From positions 62,001 through 126,000 of the forward strand of contig NZ_JAINZZ010000014.1 of assembly GCF_019890725.1 (NCBI RefSeq): a stretch of 64,000 nucleotides of DNA, read 5' to 3'. Below are positions 17,914 to 25,734 of this stretch, one piece after another. Origin of the DNA: Actinacidiphila acidipaludis. GTDB lineage: Bacteria; Actinomycetota; Actinomycetes; Streptomycetales; Streptomycetaceae. The position numbers and the translations under genes are program-made. The stretch's first letter is position 1; each line of letters begins with the position of its first letter. The notes below the pieces were generated by a model. That model did not search any database and had not been told where the DNA came from. It saw only the letters and a program-made list of their open reading frames with translations.

Positions 17914-18858
17914 ATGCGCATTGCCGTCGTCGGAGCGGGAGGCGTCGGGGGGTTCTTCGGCGCGCGCCTCGCGGCCGCCGGGGACGAGGTCACGTTCGTC
18001 GCCCGGGGCCGCCACCTCGAGGCGATCCGGGCCGACGGCCTGAGCGTGCGCAGCGCCCTGGGCGACCTCCGGGTGGCGCCCGAGGCCGTGGTGCCCTCGA
18101 TCGCGGACGTCCCGGCGGCCGACGTCGTCCTGGTCGCGGTGAAGCTCTGGGACACCGAGGACGTCGCCAAGCAGCTGCGGCCGCTGGCCGAGGCCGGCGC
18201 CACCGTCATCTCGCTGCAGAACGGCGTGCAGAAGGACGACGTGCTGCGCGAGCACCTGCCCGCGCGTTCCGTCATGGGCGGCGCCTGCTACATCTCCGCG
18301 TTCATCGAGGAACCCGGCGTGGTGCGCCACAACGGCACGCTGCAGAAGCTGGTCTTCGGGGAGTTCGGCGCGCACGGCGCCGAGCCGTCGCGGCGCGCGG
18401 GCGCGCTGCTCGACCGGTGCGCGGCGGCGGGCATCGAGGCCGAGGTGAGCCCGGCCGTCGAGCGCGTGATCTGGGAGAAGTTCGTGTTCCTGACCGGCCT
18501 GTCCGGGACGACTTCCGCGGTCCGGCAGCCGATCGGCGTGGTCCGCGGCACCCCCGGCTCCCGGGCGCTGCTGCGCGACGTGATGCGCGAGGCGGCCGCG
18601 GTCGGCCGGGCCCGCGGCGTGGACCTGGACGCCGGTCTGGCGGACGAGCGGCTGGCGTTCTGCGACACCCTCCCGGCCGACATGACGTCCTCGATGCACA
18701 ACGACCTGAAGAACGGCAACCGTCTCGAACTGCCCTGGCTCAGCGGCGCGGTGGCCGATCTCGGCCGCGAACTCGGAGTGCCGGCGCCCCGCAACCAGGC
18801 CATCGCGGACGTGCTCTCCCCGTACGTCATGGGCGCACCCGCGACCGGTGCCGAGTAA
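17914..18858 (+). CDS. Ketopantoate reductase family (PanE/ApbA-like) oxidoreductase
   Basis: A 314-residue NADPH-dependent reductase. The N-terminus IAVVGAGGVGGFFGARLAAAG is the cofactor loop; AVKLWDTEDVAKQL, SLQNGVQKDD, WEKFVFLTGLSG with the catalytic-type Lys, and SSMHNDLKNGNRLELPWLSGA with the substrate-type residues are all family features. PanE makes pantoate for CoA, but actinobacteria carry several paralogues, so the substrate is uncertain. The ATG at 17914 was preferred over one at 17869 because the Rossmann strand begins right after it. Followed 40 bases later by the CGNR gene, perhaps in one transcript. Confidence 0.88.
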   Translation: MRIAVVGAGGVGGFFGARLAAAGDEVTFVARGRHLEAIRADGLSVRSALGDLRVAPEAVVPSIADVPAADVVLVAVKLWDTEDVAKQLRPLAEAGATVISLQNGVQKDDVLREHLPARSVMGGACYISAFIEEPGVVRHNGTLQKLVFGEFGAHGAEPSRRAGALLDRCAAAGIEAEVSPAVERVIWEKFVFLTGLSGTTSAVRQPIGVVRGTPGSRALLRDVMREAAAVGRARGVDLDAGLADERLAFCDTLPADMTSSMHNDLKNGNRLELPWLSGAVADLGRELGVPAPRNQAIADVLSPYVMGAPATGAE

Positions 18859-18898
18859 CTGTCGCAGCGGTTACCGGGGACGTGGTGAGGAGGCGTTC

Positions 18899-19543
18899 GT
18901 GACGGAGACCGGGACACCCGCGCCGGAGGGGGCGGGCGGGGCCGGGGGCGGTCCGCGTCCCCGGGTGAGCGCGCTGACGCGCAGCCTGCGGTTCGACGGC
19001 GGTGGTCTGGCCCTCGACCTCGTCGCGACCCTCGGCCGCCGTCACGGCGATCCGGTCGAGCGCCTGGACGGTCCCGGCCGCCTCGGCGCGTGGTGCGAGG
19101 GCGTGTCCGTGCGGCTGGAGGAGGGCGAGGCGACCGAGGCCCTGGTGGCAGAGCTGCGGCTGCTGCGCGAGGCCGCGTACGACGTGGCGTCCGCGGGCCT
19201 GCGCGGTACCGTGCCCGCCCTGACGTCGGTGGCACTGGTCAACGAGTGCGCCCACCACGAACCGCCCGCCCCGCGCCTGGAGTCCGGGCCGGAGGGTGTC
19301 GTCGTGGCCCGGCCCGCGCTGACCGGACGGCAGTTGCGGTCGCTGGTGGCGCGCGACCTGATCGCCCTGATGGCGGACCCGGTGCGCCGCGCCGGTCTGC
19401 GGGAGTGCGCCGGACCGCACTGCCGGATGCTCTACCTCGACGGCACGCCAGGACGCCGCCGCGTCTGGTGCTCGATGCGGCGCTGCGGCAACAGCGCGAA
19501 GGCCGCACGGCACCGCGGACGCGCGGCCGCGGACCCGGCCTGA
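18899..19543 (+). CDS. CGNR-type zinc finger (ABATE domain) protein, CGNS variant
   Basis: A 214-residue protein. The N-terminal part (about 25-160) matches the ABATE ligand-binding-like region (RFDGGGLALDLVATLGRR, then an Arg/Leu-rich helical stretch). The C-terminus has the treble-clef finger CAGPHCRMLYLD ... WCSMRRCGNSAKAARHR, with four Cys in place. The motif usually reads CGNR; here the Arg is Ser. These proteins are probable transcription regulators. The start is GTG at 18899, fixed by GAGGAGG at 18887-18893. It follows the PanE-like gene by 40 bases. Confidence 0.85.
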   Translation: MTETGTPAPEGAGGAGGGPRPRVSALTRSLRFDGGGLALDLVATLGRRHGDPVERLDGPGRLGAWCEGVSVRLEEGEATEALVAELRLLREAAYDVASAGLRGTVPALTSVALVNECAHHEPPAPRLESGPEGVVVARPALTGRQLRSLVARDLIALMADPVRRAGLRECAGPHCRMLYLDGTPGRRRVWCSMRRCGNSAKAARHRGRAAADPA

Positions 19544-19696
19544 CGACCGCACGTCAGCCCTGCGCGCAGCCCCGGCACGCAACCGTCGCCCGCCACCACC
19601 CCCGTGTCGTCGTCCGGCGGGAAACCGGGTGGCCGCGGCCCGCACCGAGGCCCGACACTGTGGGGTCACCCTGTCGCCGCCCCGGAGGGACCAGCC

Positions 19697-20911
19697 ATGC
19701 ACATCCGCGCCACGCGCGAGGCCGACCGCGAGACCTTTGTGACCACGCTGCTCGCCGCCTTCGGCCAGGTCCCCGAGACACCGGCCGCGGGCGAGGGCGC
19801 CTGGTGGTCCGGGTTCGAGATGGACCGCTGCCTGATCGCCGAGGACGACGGGCGGGCGGTGGCCACCGCCGGTGCGTACAGCTTCGAGCTGACCATGCCC
19901 GGCGGGAATCTGCTGCCGGTCGCCGGGATCACGGCCGTGGGGGTGCTGCCCTCGCACCGCAGGCGGGGCATCCTCACCTCCCTGATGCGCCGGCAGCTCG
20001 ACGACGTCGCGGACCGCGGGGAGTGCCTGGCCGTGCTGCTGGCCTCCGAGGCGGTCATCTACCGGCGGTTCGGGTACGGCCCGGCCACCTTCACGCAGCG
20101 CCTGACCGTGGCGCGCCACCGCGCCGCCCTGGCGGGACCGGCGCCGGCCGGGTCGGTGGTGGTGCGGCAGCGCTCCGAGTGCGGCGACGACCTGGCGGCG
20201 GTGTACGACGCCTACCGCCGTACCCAGCCCGGCGCCCTGTCGCGGCCGGCCAAGTCCTGGCAGACCGGCGCCGGCCAGCCTCCGGTGGCCCTCACCCAGC
20301 GTCTGGTCGCCTTCCACCACGACGCGCAGGGACGGCCGAACGGGTACGCGAGCTACCTGGTCGGCGCGGTGGACCCGGTGACCGGCGCCCGCCCGCTGAA
20401 CGTGGACGAGTTCGTCGCCGCCGACCGCGACGCCTACGCCGGGCTGTTCCACTTCTTCGCCGGACACGACCTGGTGACCGAGATCGTCCTCAAGTCGGTG
20501 CCGCGGGCAGGGTGGCTGCGCTGGCTGCTGACGGACCACCGCGCGGCGACGGTCTCGAAGGACACGGACTGGCTGTGGGTGCGGGTGCTGGACGTACCGC
20601 GCGCGCTGGCCGCCCGCGGCTACCGGATGGACGGGCGGCTGGTCCTCGACGTCGCCGACTCCGTCCGCCCGGAGGTCGCCGGCCGTTACGCGCTCACCGT
20701 CAGCGGCGGAACGGCCGCCTGCGAGCGGACCGACGAGGCGGCCGACCTCAGCCTGGACGTCAGCGACCTCGGCTCGGTCCTGCTCGGCGGCGTCGCGCCC
20801 TCGGCCCTGGCGGACGCCGGACGTGTCCGTGCCGGCGACCCCCGGGTGCTGCCGCTCGCCGACGCCCTGTTCGGCGCCGAGCGGACGCCGCACACCGTCC
20901 ACTGGTTCTGA
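19697..20911 (+). CDS. Eis-family GNAT N-acetyltransferase
   Basis: A 404-residue protein with the three-part Eis layout: an N-terminal GNAT domain with acetyl-CoA loop ITAVGVLPSHRRRGILTSLMRRQL, a second degenerate GNAT unit, and a C-terminal sterol-carrier-protein-2-like domain (about 305-404, DGRLVLDVADSVRPEVAGRYALTV). Mycobacterial Eis acetylates aminoglycosides and protein lysines; the substrate here is unknown. The terminal residues HTVHWF supply a free carboxylate, which in Eis acts in catalysis. GGAGGGA precedes the ATG. Confidence 0.9.
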   Translation: MHIRATREADRETFVTTLLAAFGQVPETPAAGEGAWWSGFEMDRCLIAEDDGRAVATAGAYSFELTMPGGNLLPVAGITAVGVLPSHRRRGILTSLMRRQLDDVADRGECLAVLLASEAVIYRRFGYGPATFTQRLTVARHRAALAGPAPAGSVVVRQRSECGDDLAAVYDAYRRTQPGALSRPAKSWQTGAGQPPVALTQRLVAFHHDAQGRPNGYASYLVGAVDPVTGARPLNVDEFVAADRDAYAGLFHFFAGHDLVTEIVLKSVPRAGWLRWLLTDHRAATVSKDTDWLWVRVLDVPRALAARGYRMDGRLVLDVADSVRPEVAGRYALTVSGGTAACERTDEAADLSLDVSDLGSVLLGGVAPSALADAGRVRAGDPRVLPLADALFGAERTPHTVHWF

Positions 20912-21018
20912 CCACCGGCCGTGGTACTTCCGACTTTGACCCAATCCCCCGTGCGTCATCCGGACACTCCGGCGCACTATTTGACGAACCACCCTCGTCA
21001 GGACCCGGAGTCCACCGC

Positions 21019-21032
21019 TGGGAGCGCACCCA
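21019..21032. promoter_or_regulatory. Near-consensus CebR-like site
   Basis: TGGGAGCGCACCCA matches 13 of 14 bases of the CebR core. It lies 118 bases before the xylose-type binding-protein gene. A single near-match in GC-rich DNA can be chance; a 12/14 match occurs inside glpK. Confidence 0.4.
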
Positions 21033-21149
21033 ACTCCGGCTAGGAGCAATTCTCTTGGTGTCGGCTTATTGACGCACGACCCACGGTCCGAGTTGACTCA
21101 CGGTCACTTGGGCCGCGGTGTTGCGGCCCCTCCGGGGAGGCAGTGTTCG

Positions 21150-22238
21150 ATGACCGCGATGAGGCGTCGGGTGATCGTGGGGACGGCCGTCGTGTCGATG
21201 GCCCTGGCGTTGGCCGCGTGCGGCAAGGCCGGAGACAAGAAGTCGGACAACGCGTCCGGTTCGGGCAAGTCGATCGGCATCCTGCTGCCGGACACCGTCA
21301 CCGCCCGCTACGAGCGGTTCGACAAGCCGCTGATGGTGGCGAAGATCAAGGAGCTGTGCCCGGACTGCACGGTGACGTACGACAACGCCGCCGGTGACGC
21401 GTCCAAGCAGGCGCAGCAGGTGAACACCATGGTCACCAAGGGCGTGAAGGTGCTCATCCTGGACGCCCAGGACTCGGTGGGCATCCGCTCCTCGGTGCAG
21501 TCCGCCGTCGACAAGGGCATCAAGGTCGTGGCGTACGACCGGCTCGCGCAGGGTCCGGTCTCGGCCTACGTGTCGTACGACAACGAGAAGGTCGGCGAAC
21601 TGCAGGGCCAGGCGCTGCTCGACGCGCTCGGCCCCAAGGCGACCCCGCAGGCGAAGATCGTGATGATCAACGGCGACGACGCCGACCCGAACGCCGCCCA
21701 GTTCAAGGCGGGCGCGCACAAGGTGCTCGACGGCAAGGTGGCCGTCGCCTACGAGCAGAGCGGTCTGTGGAAGGACACCGTCGCCAACCAGAAGGTGACG
21801 GCGGCCATCACCCAGATCGGCGCGAAGAACATCGTCGGCGTCTACTCGGCGAACGACACCATGGCCGGCGGTATCGCCACCGCCCTCAAGGGCGCCGGGA
21901 TGCACGTGCCGCTCACCGGGCAGGACGCGGACCTGACCGCGATCCAGCGGATCCTGGCCGGCGCCCAGTCCGCGACCGTCTACAAGGCGTACAAGCCGGA
22001 GGCCGACGCGACCGCCGAGATCGCCGTGGACCTGCTGCAGGGCAAGGCCGTCACGTCCGTCGCGGACACCACGGCCACCAGCGGCTCCGGCCAGAGCGTG
22101 CCGGCCAAACTGCTGACCGCGGTCTCGGTGACGAAGGCGAACATCAAGGACACCGTGGTCAAGGACGGCATGTACACCACCGCCCAGATCTGCACCGCCG
22201 AGTTCGCCCAGGCGTGCAAGGAGAACGGCATCCAGTAG
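21150..22238 (+). CDS. Xylose-type sugar-binding lipoprotein (XylF-like), solitary
   Basis: A 362-residue periplasmic-binding-protein-1 family member. The lipobox LALAAC gives C24 as the lipid anchor. The mature part has the XylF features SIGILLPDTVTARYERFDKP, VTKGVKVLILDAQDSVGIRS, VVAYDRLAQG and VYSANDTMAGGIATALKGAG. Such proteins normally feed an XylGH-type transporter, but no ATPase or permease gene is adjacent: upstream is the Eis-like gene, downstream pntA. It may work with an unlinked transporter or as a sensor. GGGGAGG at 21134-21140 sets the start. A near-consensus CebR-like site lies 118 bases upstream. Confidence 0.92.
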   Translation: MTAMRRRVIVGTAVVSMALALAACGKAGDKKSDNASGSGKSIGILLPDTVTARYERFDKPLMVAKIKELCPDCTVTYDNAAGDASKQAQQVNTMVTKGVKVLILDAQDSVGIRSSVQSAVDKGIKVVAYDRLAQGPVSAYVSYDNEKVGELQGQALLDALGPKATPQAKIVMINGDDADPNAAQFKAGAHKVLDGKVAVAYEQSGLWKDTVANQKVTAAITQIGAKNIVGVYSANDTMAGGIATALKGAGMHVPLTGQDADLTAIQRILAGAQSATVYKAYKPEADATAEIAVDLLQGKAVTSVADTTATSGSGQSVPAKLLTAVSVTKANIKDTVVKDGMYTTAQICTAEFAQACKENGIQ

Positions 22239-22569
22239 CCGCCGCGTTCCTCCGTTCGGACGCGCCCAACCGATGGGCCGTCCGGGCACCGTTCCCCCGG
22301 CCCGGGGCCCGCCGCCACGGCGGTTCCCGGGCCGTCGCACGCCCGCGCACGGCCCCCGCGGGCCGCGGACGGGGTCTTTTGCGCGGCCCACCGGGCCCGT
22401 AAGGTGCGGCAGACCACATCCACTGCTCCTTGTGCTGTGCGGGGCGCTCCTCCACTGTCTGGGGATGCATCGCAGGGCAGTCCGTTGTTCCCGCCCGCTG
22501 CCCGTCCGTACCGATGCCTTGTCCGATGTTCCTTTTCGTCGTCCCATCGCCAGGTGAGAGGGGAGCGCG
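22239..22569. other. Intergenic region xylF-like / pntA
   Basis: 331 bases without a gene. It holds the binding-protein terminator (22298-22334) and the pntA leader ending in GAGGGGAG just before the ATG. No clear operator seen. Confidence 0.5.
22298..22334 (+). terminator. Hairpin downstream of the XylF-like gene
   Basis: Perfect arms CGGCCCGGG / CCCGGGCCG (9 bp) enclosing an inner GCCGCC...GGCGGT stem, 60 bases past the stop. Confidence 0.6.
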
Positions 22570-24111
22570 ATGTCCGAAACCGCGGCACAACAGATCGGGG
22601 TCGTGGCCGAGTCGAGCACCGGGGAGACCCGGGTGGCGGCCACGCCCCAGACCGTCCGTCAGCTCCTCGGCCTCGGCTACGAGGTCGTCGTCGAGTCGGG
22701 GGCCGGCACCGCGTCGGGCTTCTCCGACGACGCCTACACCGACGCCGGGGCCCGGGTCGGCGACGCCTGGCGGGCGGACGTCGTCCTGAAGGTCAACGCG
22801 CCCTCGCCCGAGGAGATCGCGCGGCTGCGCGAGGGCGCGACCCTGATCGGGCTGCTCGCCCCGGGGCAGTCGCCGGAGCTGCTGGACGAGCTGGCCGCGC
22901 GGCCCATCACCGCGCTCGCGATGGACGCGGTACCGCGTATCTCGCGTGCGCAGTCGATGGACGTCCTCAGCTCGATGGCCAACATCGCCGGCTACCGGGC
23001 GGTCATCGAGGCCGCCCATGTCTTCGGGCGCTTCTTCACCGGCCAGGTGACGGCCGCGGGCAAGGTGCCCCCGGCGAAGGTGCTGGTGGCGGGCGCCGGG
23101 GTGGCCGGTCTCGCGGCGATCGGCGCGGCCGGGAGCCTGGGCGCGGTGGTGCGCGCCACCGACCCGCGTCCCGAGGTCGCCGACCAGGTGCGCTCGCTGG
23201 GGGGCGAGTTCCTCGCCGTGGAGGTCGAGCAGGAGGCCGGGACGGACGGTTACGCCAAGGCGACCTCGGAGGAGTACGACCGGCGGGCCGCGGAGATCTA
23301 CTCCGAGCAGGCCGCCGACGTCGACGTCATCATCACCACGGCCCTCATCCCGGGCCGGCCGGCTCCGCGGCTGATCACCGCGGCGGACGTGGCCGCGATG
23401 AAACCGGGCAGCGTCATCGTGGACATGGCCGCCGCCCAGGGCGGCAACGTCGCGGGCACGGTCGCCGGGCGGGCGGTGGTCACCGAGAACGGCGTGACGA
23501 TCATCGGCTACACCGACCTGGCGGGCCGGCTGCCGGCCCAGGCGTCCCAGCTCTACGGCACCAACCTGGTCAACCTGCTGAAACTGCTGACCCCGGAGAA
23601 GGACGGCCGGCTCGCCCTCGACTTCGACGACGTGGTGCAGCGCTCGGTGACGGTGGCCCGCGACGGCGAGAAGACCTGGCCGCCACCGCCGGTCCAGGTG
23701 TCGGCCGCGCCCGCGGCCGCCCCGGCGCCCGTCCCCGCGGCGCCGGCCCAGGAGAAACGGCGCCTGTCGCCCGCCGGCCGGTACGGGCTGATCGCCCTGG
23801 GCATGCTCGCCCTGTTCCTGCTGATCGCCTTCTCCCCGACGCAACTCGTAGGGAACTTCACGGTGTTCGTGCTGGCCGTCGTCATCGGCTACTACGTCAT
23901 CGGCAAGGTCCACCACGCACTGCACACCCCGCTGATGTCGGTGACCAACGCGATCTCCGGCATCGTGATCATCGGGGCGCTGCTGCAGTTCGGCCACGAC
24001 CGGGTGGCCGTGTCCGTGCTGTCGTTCGCGGCGATCCTGCTCACCAGCATCAACATCTTCGGTGGGTTCGCCGTCACCCGTCGCATGCTCAGCATGTTCA
24101 CGAAAGGCTGA
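22570..24111 (+). CDS. pntA: NAD(P) transhydrogenase subunit alpha
   Basis: A 513-residue subunit of the proton-translocating transhydrogenase, which moves hydride between NADH and NADP using the proton gradient. Domain I (about 1-370) binds NAD(H): start VVAESSTGETRVAATP, Rossmann loop GAGVAG near 175-180, and the ITTALIPGRPAPRLI segment. After an Ala/Pro linker (about 377-395) come four hydrophobic segments (405-510), the membrane part sometimes encoded as a separate alpha-2 subunit; here it is fused. A good ribosome site precedes the ATG. pntB starts 9 bases after the stop. Confidence 0.96.
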   Translation: MSETAAQQIGVVAESSTGETRVAATPQTVRQLLGLGYEVVVESGAGTASGFSDDAYTDAGARVGDAWRADVVLKVNAPSPEEIARLREGATLIGLLAPGQSPELLDELAARPITALAMDAVPRISRAQSMDVLSSMANIAGYRAVIEAAHVFGRFFTGQVTAAGKVPPAKVLVAGAGVAGLAAIGAAGSLGAVVRATDPRPEVADQVRSLGGEFLAVEVEQEAGTDGYAKATSEEYDRRAAEIYSEQAADVDVIITTALIPGRPAPRLITAADVAAMKPGSVIVDMAAAQGGNVAGTVAGRAVVTENGVTIIGYTDLAGRLPAQASQLYGTNLVNLLKLLTPEKDGRLALDFDDVVQRSVTVARDGEKTWPPPPVQVSAAPAAAPAPVPAAPAQEKRRLSPAGRYGLIALGMLALFLLIAFSPTQLVGNFTVFVLAVVIGYYVIGKVHHALHTPLMSVTNAISGIVIIGALLQFGHDRVAVSVLSFAAILLTSINIFGGFAVTRRMLSMFTKG

Positions 24112-24120
24112 GGTCGAAGC

Positions 24121-25557
24121 ATGAACGCCAGTACAGCCATGCAGTCCGCGGACGTCGTCGCCGCGCTGCTGTTCATTCTCAGCCTGGCCGGGCTCTCCCA
24201 GCACCGCACCTCCCGCGCCGGCGTGGTCTTCGGCATCGGCGGGATGGCGCTCGCGCTGGTCGCCACCATCGTGTTCGCCGGGCGGCACATCTCCGGTGGC
24301 GCGGTGCTGCTCGTCCTGGTCGCGATGGCCGTCGGCGCGGGTATCGGCCTGTGGCGGGCCCGCGTGGTGGAGATGACCGGGATGCCGGAACTCATCGCCA
24401 TGCTGCACAGCTTCGTCGGCCTCTCCGCGGTCCTGGTGGGCTGGAACAGCTACCTGGACGTGGAGGCGCGCGGCTCCGCGCAGACCGAGATCGCCTCGAA
24501 CCTGCTGCGCATCCACCACGCCGAGGTGTTCATCGGCATCTTCATCGGCGCCGTCACCTTCACCGGCTCGATCATCGCGTTCCTGAAGCTGTCCGCCAGG
24601 ATCAAGTCGCGTCCGCTGATGCTGCCCGGCAAGAACCTCCTCAACGTCGGCGCCCTGGCGGTCTTCGTGGGGCTGACGGTCTGGTTCGTGGCGAGTCCCG
24701 GGCTGGGGCTGATCATCGCCGTCACGGTCGTGGCGCTGGCCCTGGGCTGGCACCTGGTCGCGTCGATCGGCGGCGGTGACATGCCGGTCGTGGTGTCGAT
24801 GCTCAACAGCTACTCGGGCTGGGCGGCGGCCGCGGCCGGGTTCCTGCTCGACAACAACTTGCTGATCGTCACGGGCGCGCTGGTCGGCTCCTCCGGTGCG
24901 TACCTGTCGTACATCATGTGCAAGGCGATGAACCGCTCGTTCATCTCCGTCATCGCGGGCGGCTTCGGCATCGAGGCGCCCAGCCACGGCGAGGCGGAGA
25001 CCGGCGAGCACCGGGAGACCACCGCCGAGGAGACCGCCGAGCTGCTGCAGAACGCCACCTCGGTGATCATCACGCCCGGCTACGGGATGGCGGTGGCCCA
25101 GGCGCAGCATCCGGTGGCCGAGCTGACGCGGGTGCTGCGGGAGCGCGGCGTCGAGGTCAGGTTCGGGGTCCACCCGGTGGCCGGCCGGCTGCCGGGGCAC
25201 ATGAACGTGCTCCTCGCCGAGGCCAATGTGCCCTACGACGTGGTGCTGGAGATGGACGAGATCAACGACGACTTCGCCGCGACCTCGGTGGTGCTCGTCA
25301 TCGGCGCCAACGACACGGTGAACCCGGCGGCCACCGAGGATCCGTCGAGCCCGATCGCGGGCATGCCGGTGCTGCGGGTGTGGGAGTCGGAGAACGTCAT
25401 CGTCTTCAAGCGGTCGATGGCCTCGGGGTACGCGGGGGTGCAGAACCCGCTGTTCTTCCGGGAGAACAGCCGGATGCTGTTCGGCGACGCGAAGCAGAGC
25501 GTCGAGGGCATCCTGCGCGCGCTGCACCTGCCGGAGCGGAGCCTGGCCTCCTCCTGA
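24121..25557 (+). CDS. pntB: NAD(P) transhydrogenase subunit beta
   Basis: A 478-residue partner of PntA. About nine membrane helices cover residues 1-265, including [21 protein letters not shown] and [21 protein letters not shown]; domain III (about 300-478) binds NADP(H) with [16 protein letters not shown] near residue 317 and the late [14 protein letters not shown] loop. Spacing of 9 bases from pntA shows an operon. A strong terminator follows, so pntAB forms a closed two-gene unit supplying NADPH. Confidence 0.96.
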   Translation: MNASTAMQSADVVAALLFILSLAGLSQHRTSRAGVVFGIGGMALALVATIVFAGRHISGGAVLLVLVAMAVGAGIGLWRARVVEMTGMPELIAMLHSFVGLSAVLVGWNSYLDVEARGSAQTEIASNLLRIHHAEVFIGIFIGAVTFTGSIIAFLKLSARIKSRPLMLPGKNLLNVGALAVFVGLTVWFVASPGLGLIIAVTVVALALGWHLVASIGGGDMPVVVSMLNSYSGWAAAAAGFLLDNNLLIVTGALVGSSGAYLSYIMCKAMNRSFISVIAGGFGIEAPSHGEAETGEHRETTAEETAELLQNATSVIITPGYGMAVAQAQHPVAELTRVLRERGVEVRFGVHPVAGRLPGHMNVLLAEANVPYDVVLEMDEINDDFAATSVVLVIGANDTVNPAATEDPSSPIAGMPVLRVWESENVIVFKRSMASGYAGVQNPLFFRENSRMLFGDAKQSVEGILRALHLPERSLASS

Positions 25558-25572
25558 GCCGGGAGCACCCCG

Positions 25573-25608
25573 GCGCCCCCGGGCCGGCGACGGCCGGCCC
25601 GGGGGCGC
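25573..25608 (+). terminator. pntAB terminator
   Basis: Perfect 15-bp arms GCGCCCCCGGGCCGG / CCGGCCCGGGGGCGC with a 6-base loop, 16 bases past the pntB stop and followed by CCCTTT. Confidence 0.8.
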
Positions 25609-25689
25609 GCCCTTTCCACCGGACGAACCCCGGCGGCGGCCTGTGCGCCAATTCTTGACCGGACATGGACAACGGTGTCCTGCGTGTCG

Positions 25690-25701
25690 TACAACGTTGG
25701 A
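25690..25701. promoter_or_regulatory. Partial LacI-type palindrome upstream of the GH76 gene
   Basis: TACAACGTTGGA, with central CAACGTTG identical to the core of the two TGACAACGTTGTCA sites elsewhere in the window. The flanks do not match, so this is a weaker candidate. It lies 34 bases before the GTG start. TTGACC at 25655-25660 could be a -35 element. Confidence 0.35.
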
Positions 25702-25734
25702 AATCAACGGAGTTGACGGCGCGAAGGGGAACCC

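Noticed and set aside
22159..25707. 1182-codon minus frame opposite pntAB
   Set aside because: His/Arg/Gly-rich shadow of pntA and pntB.
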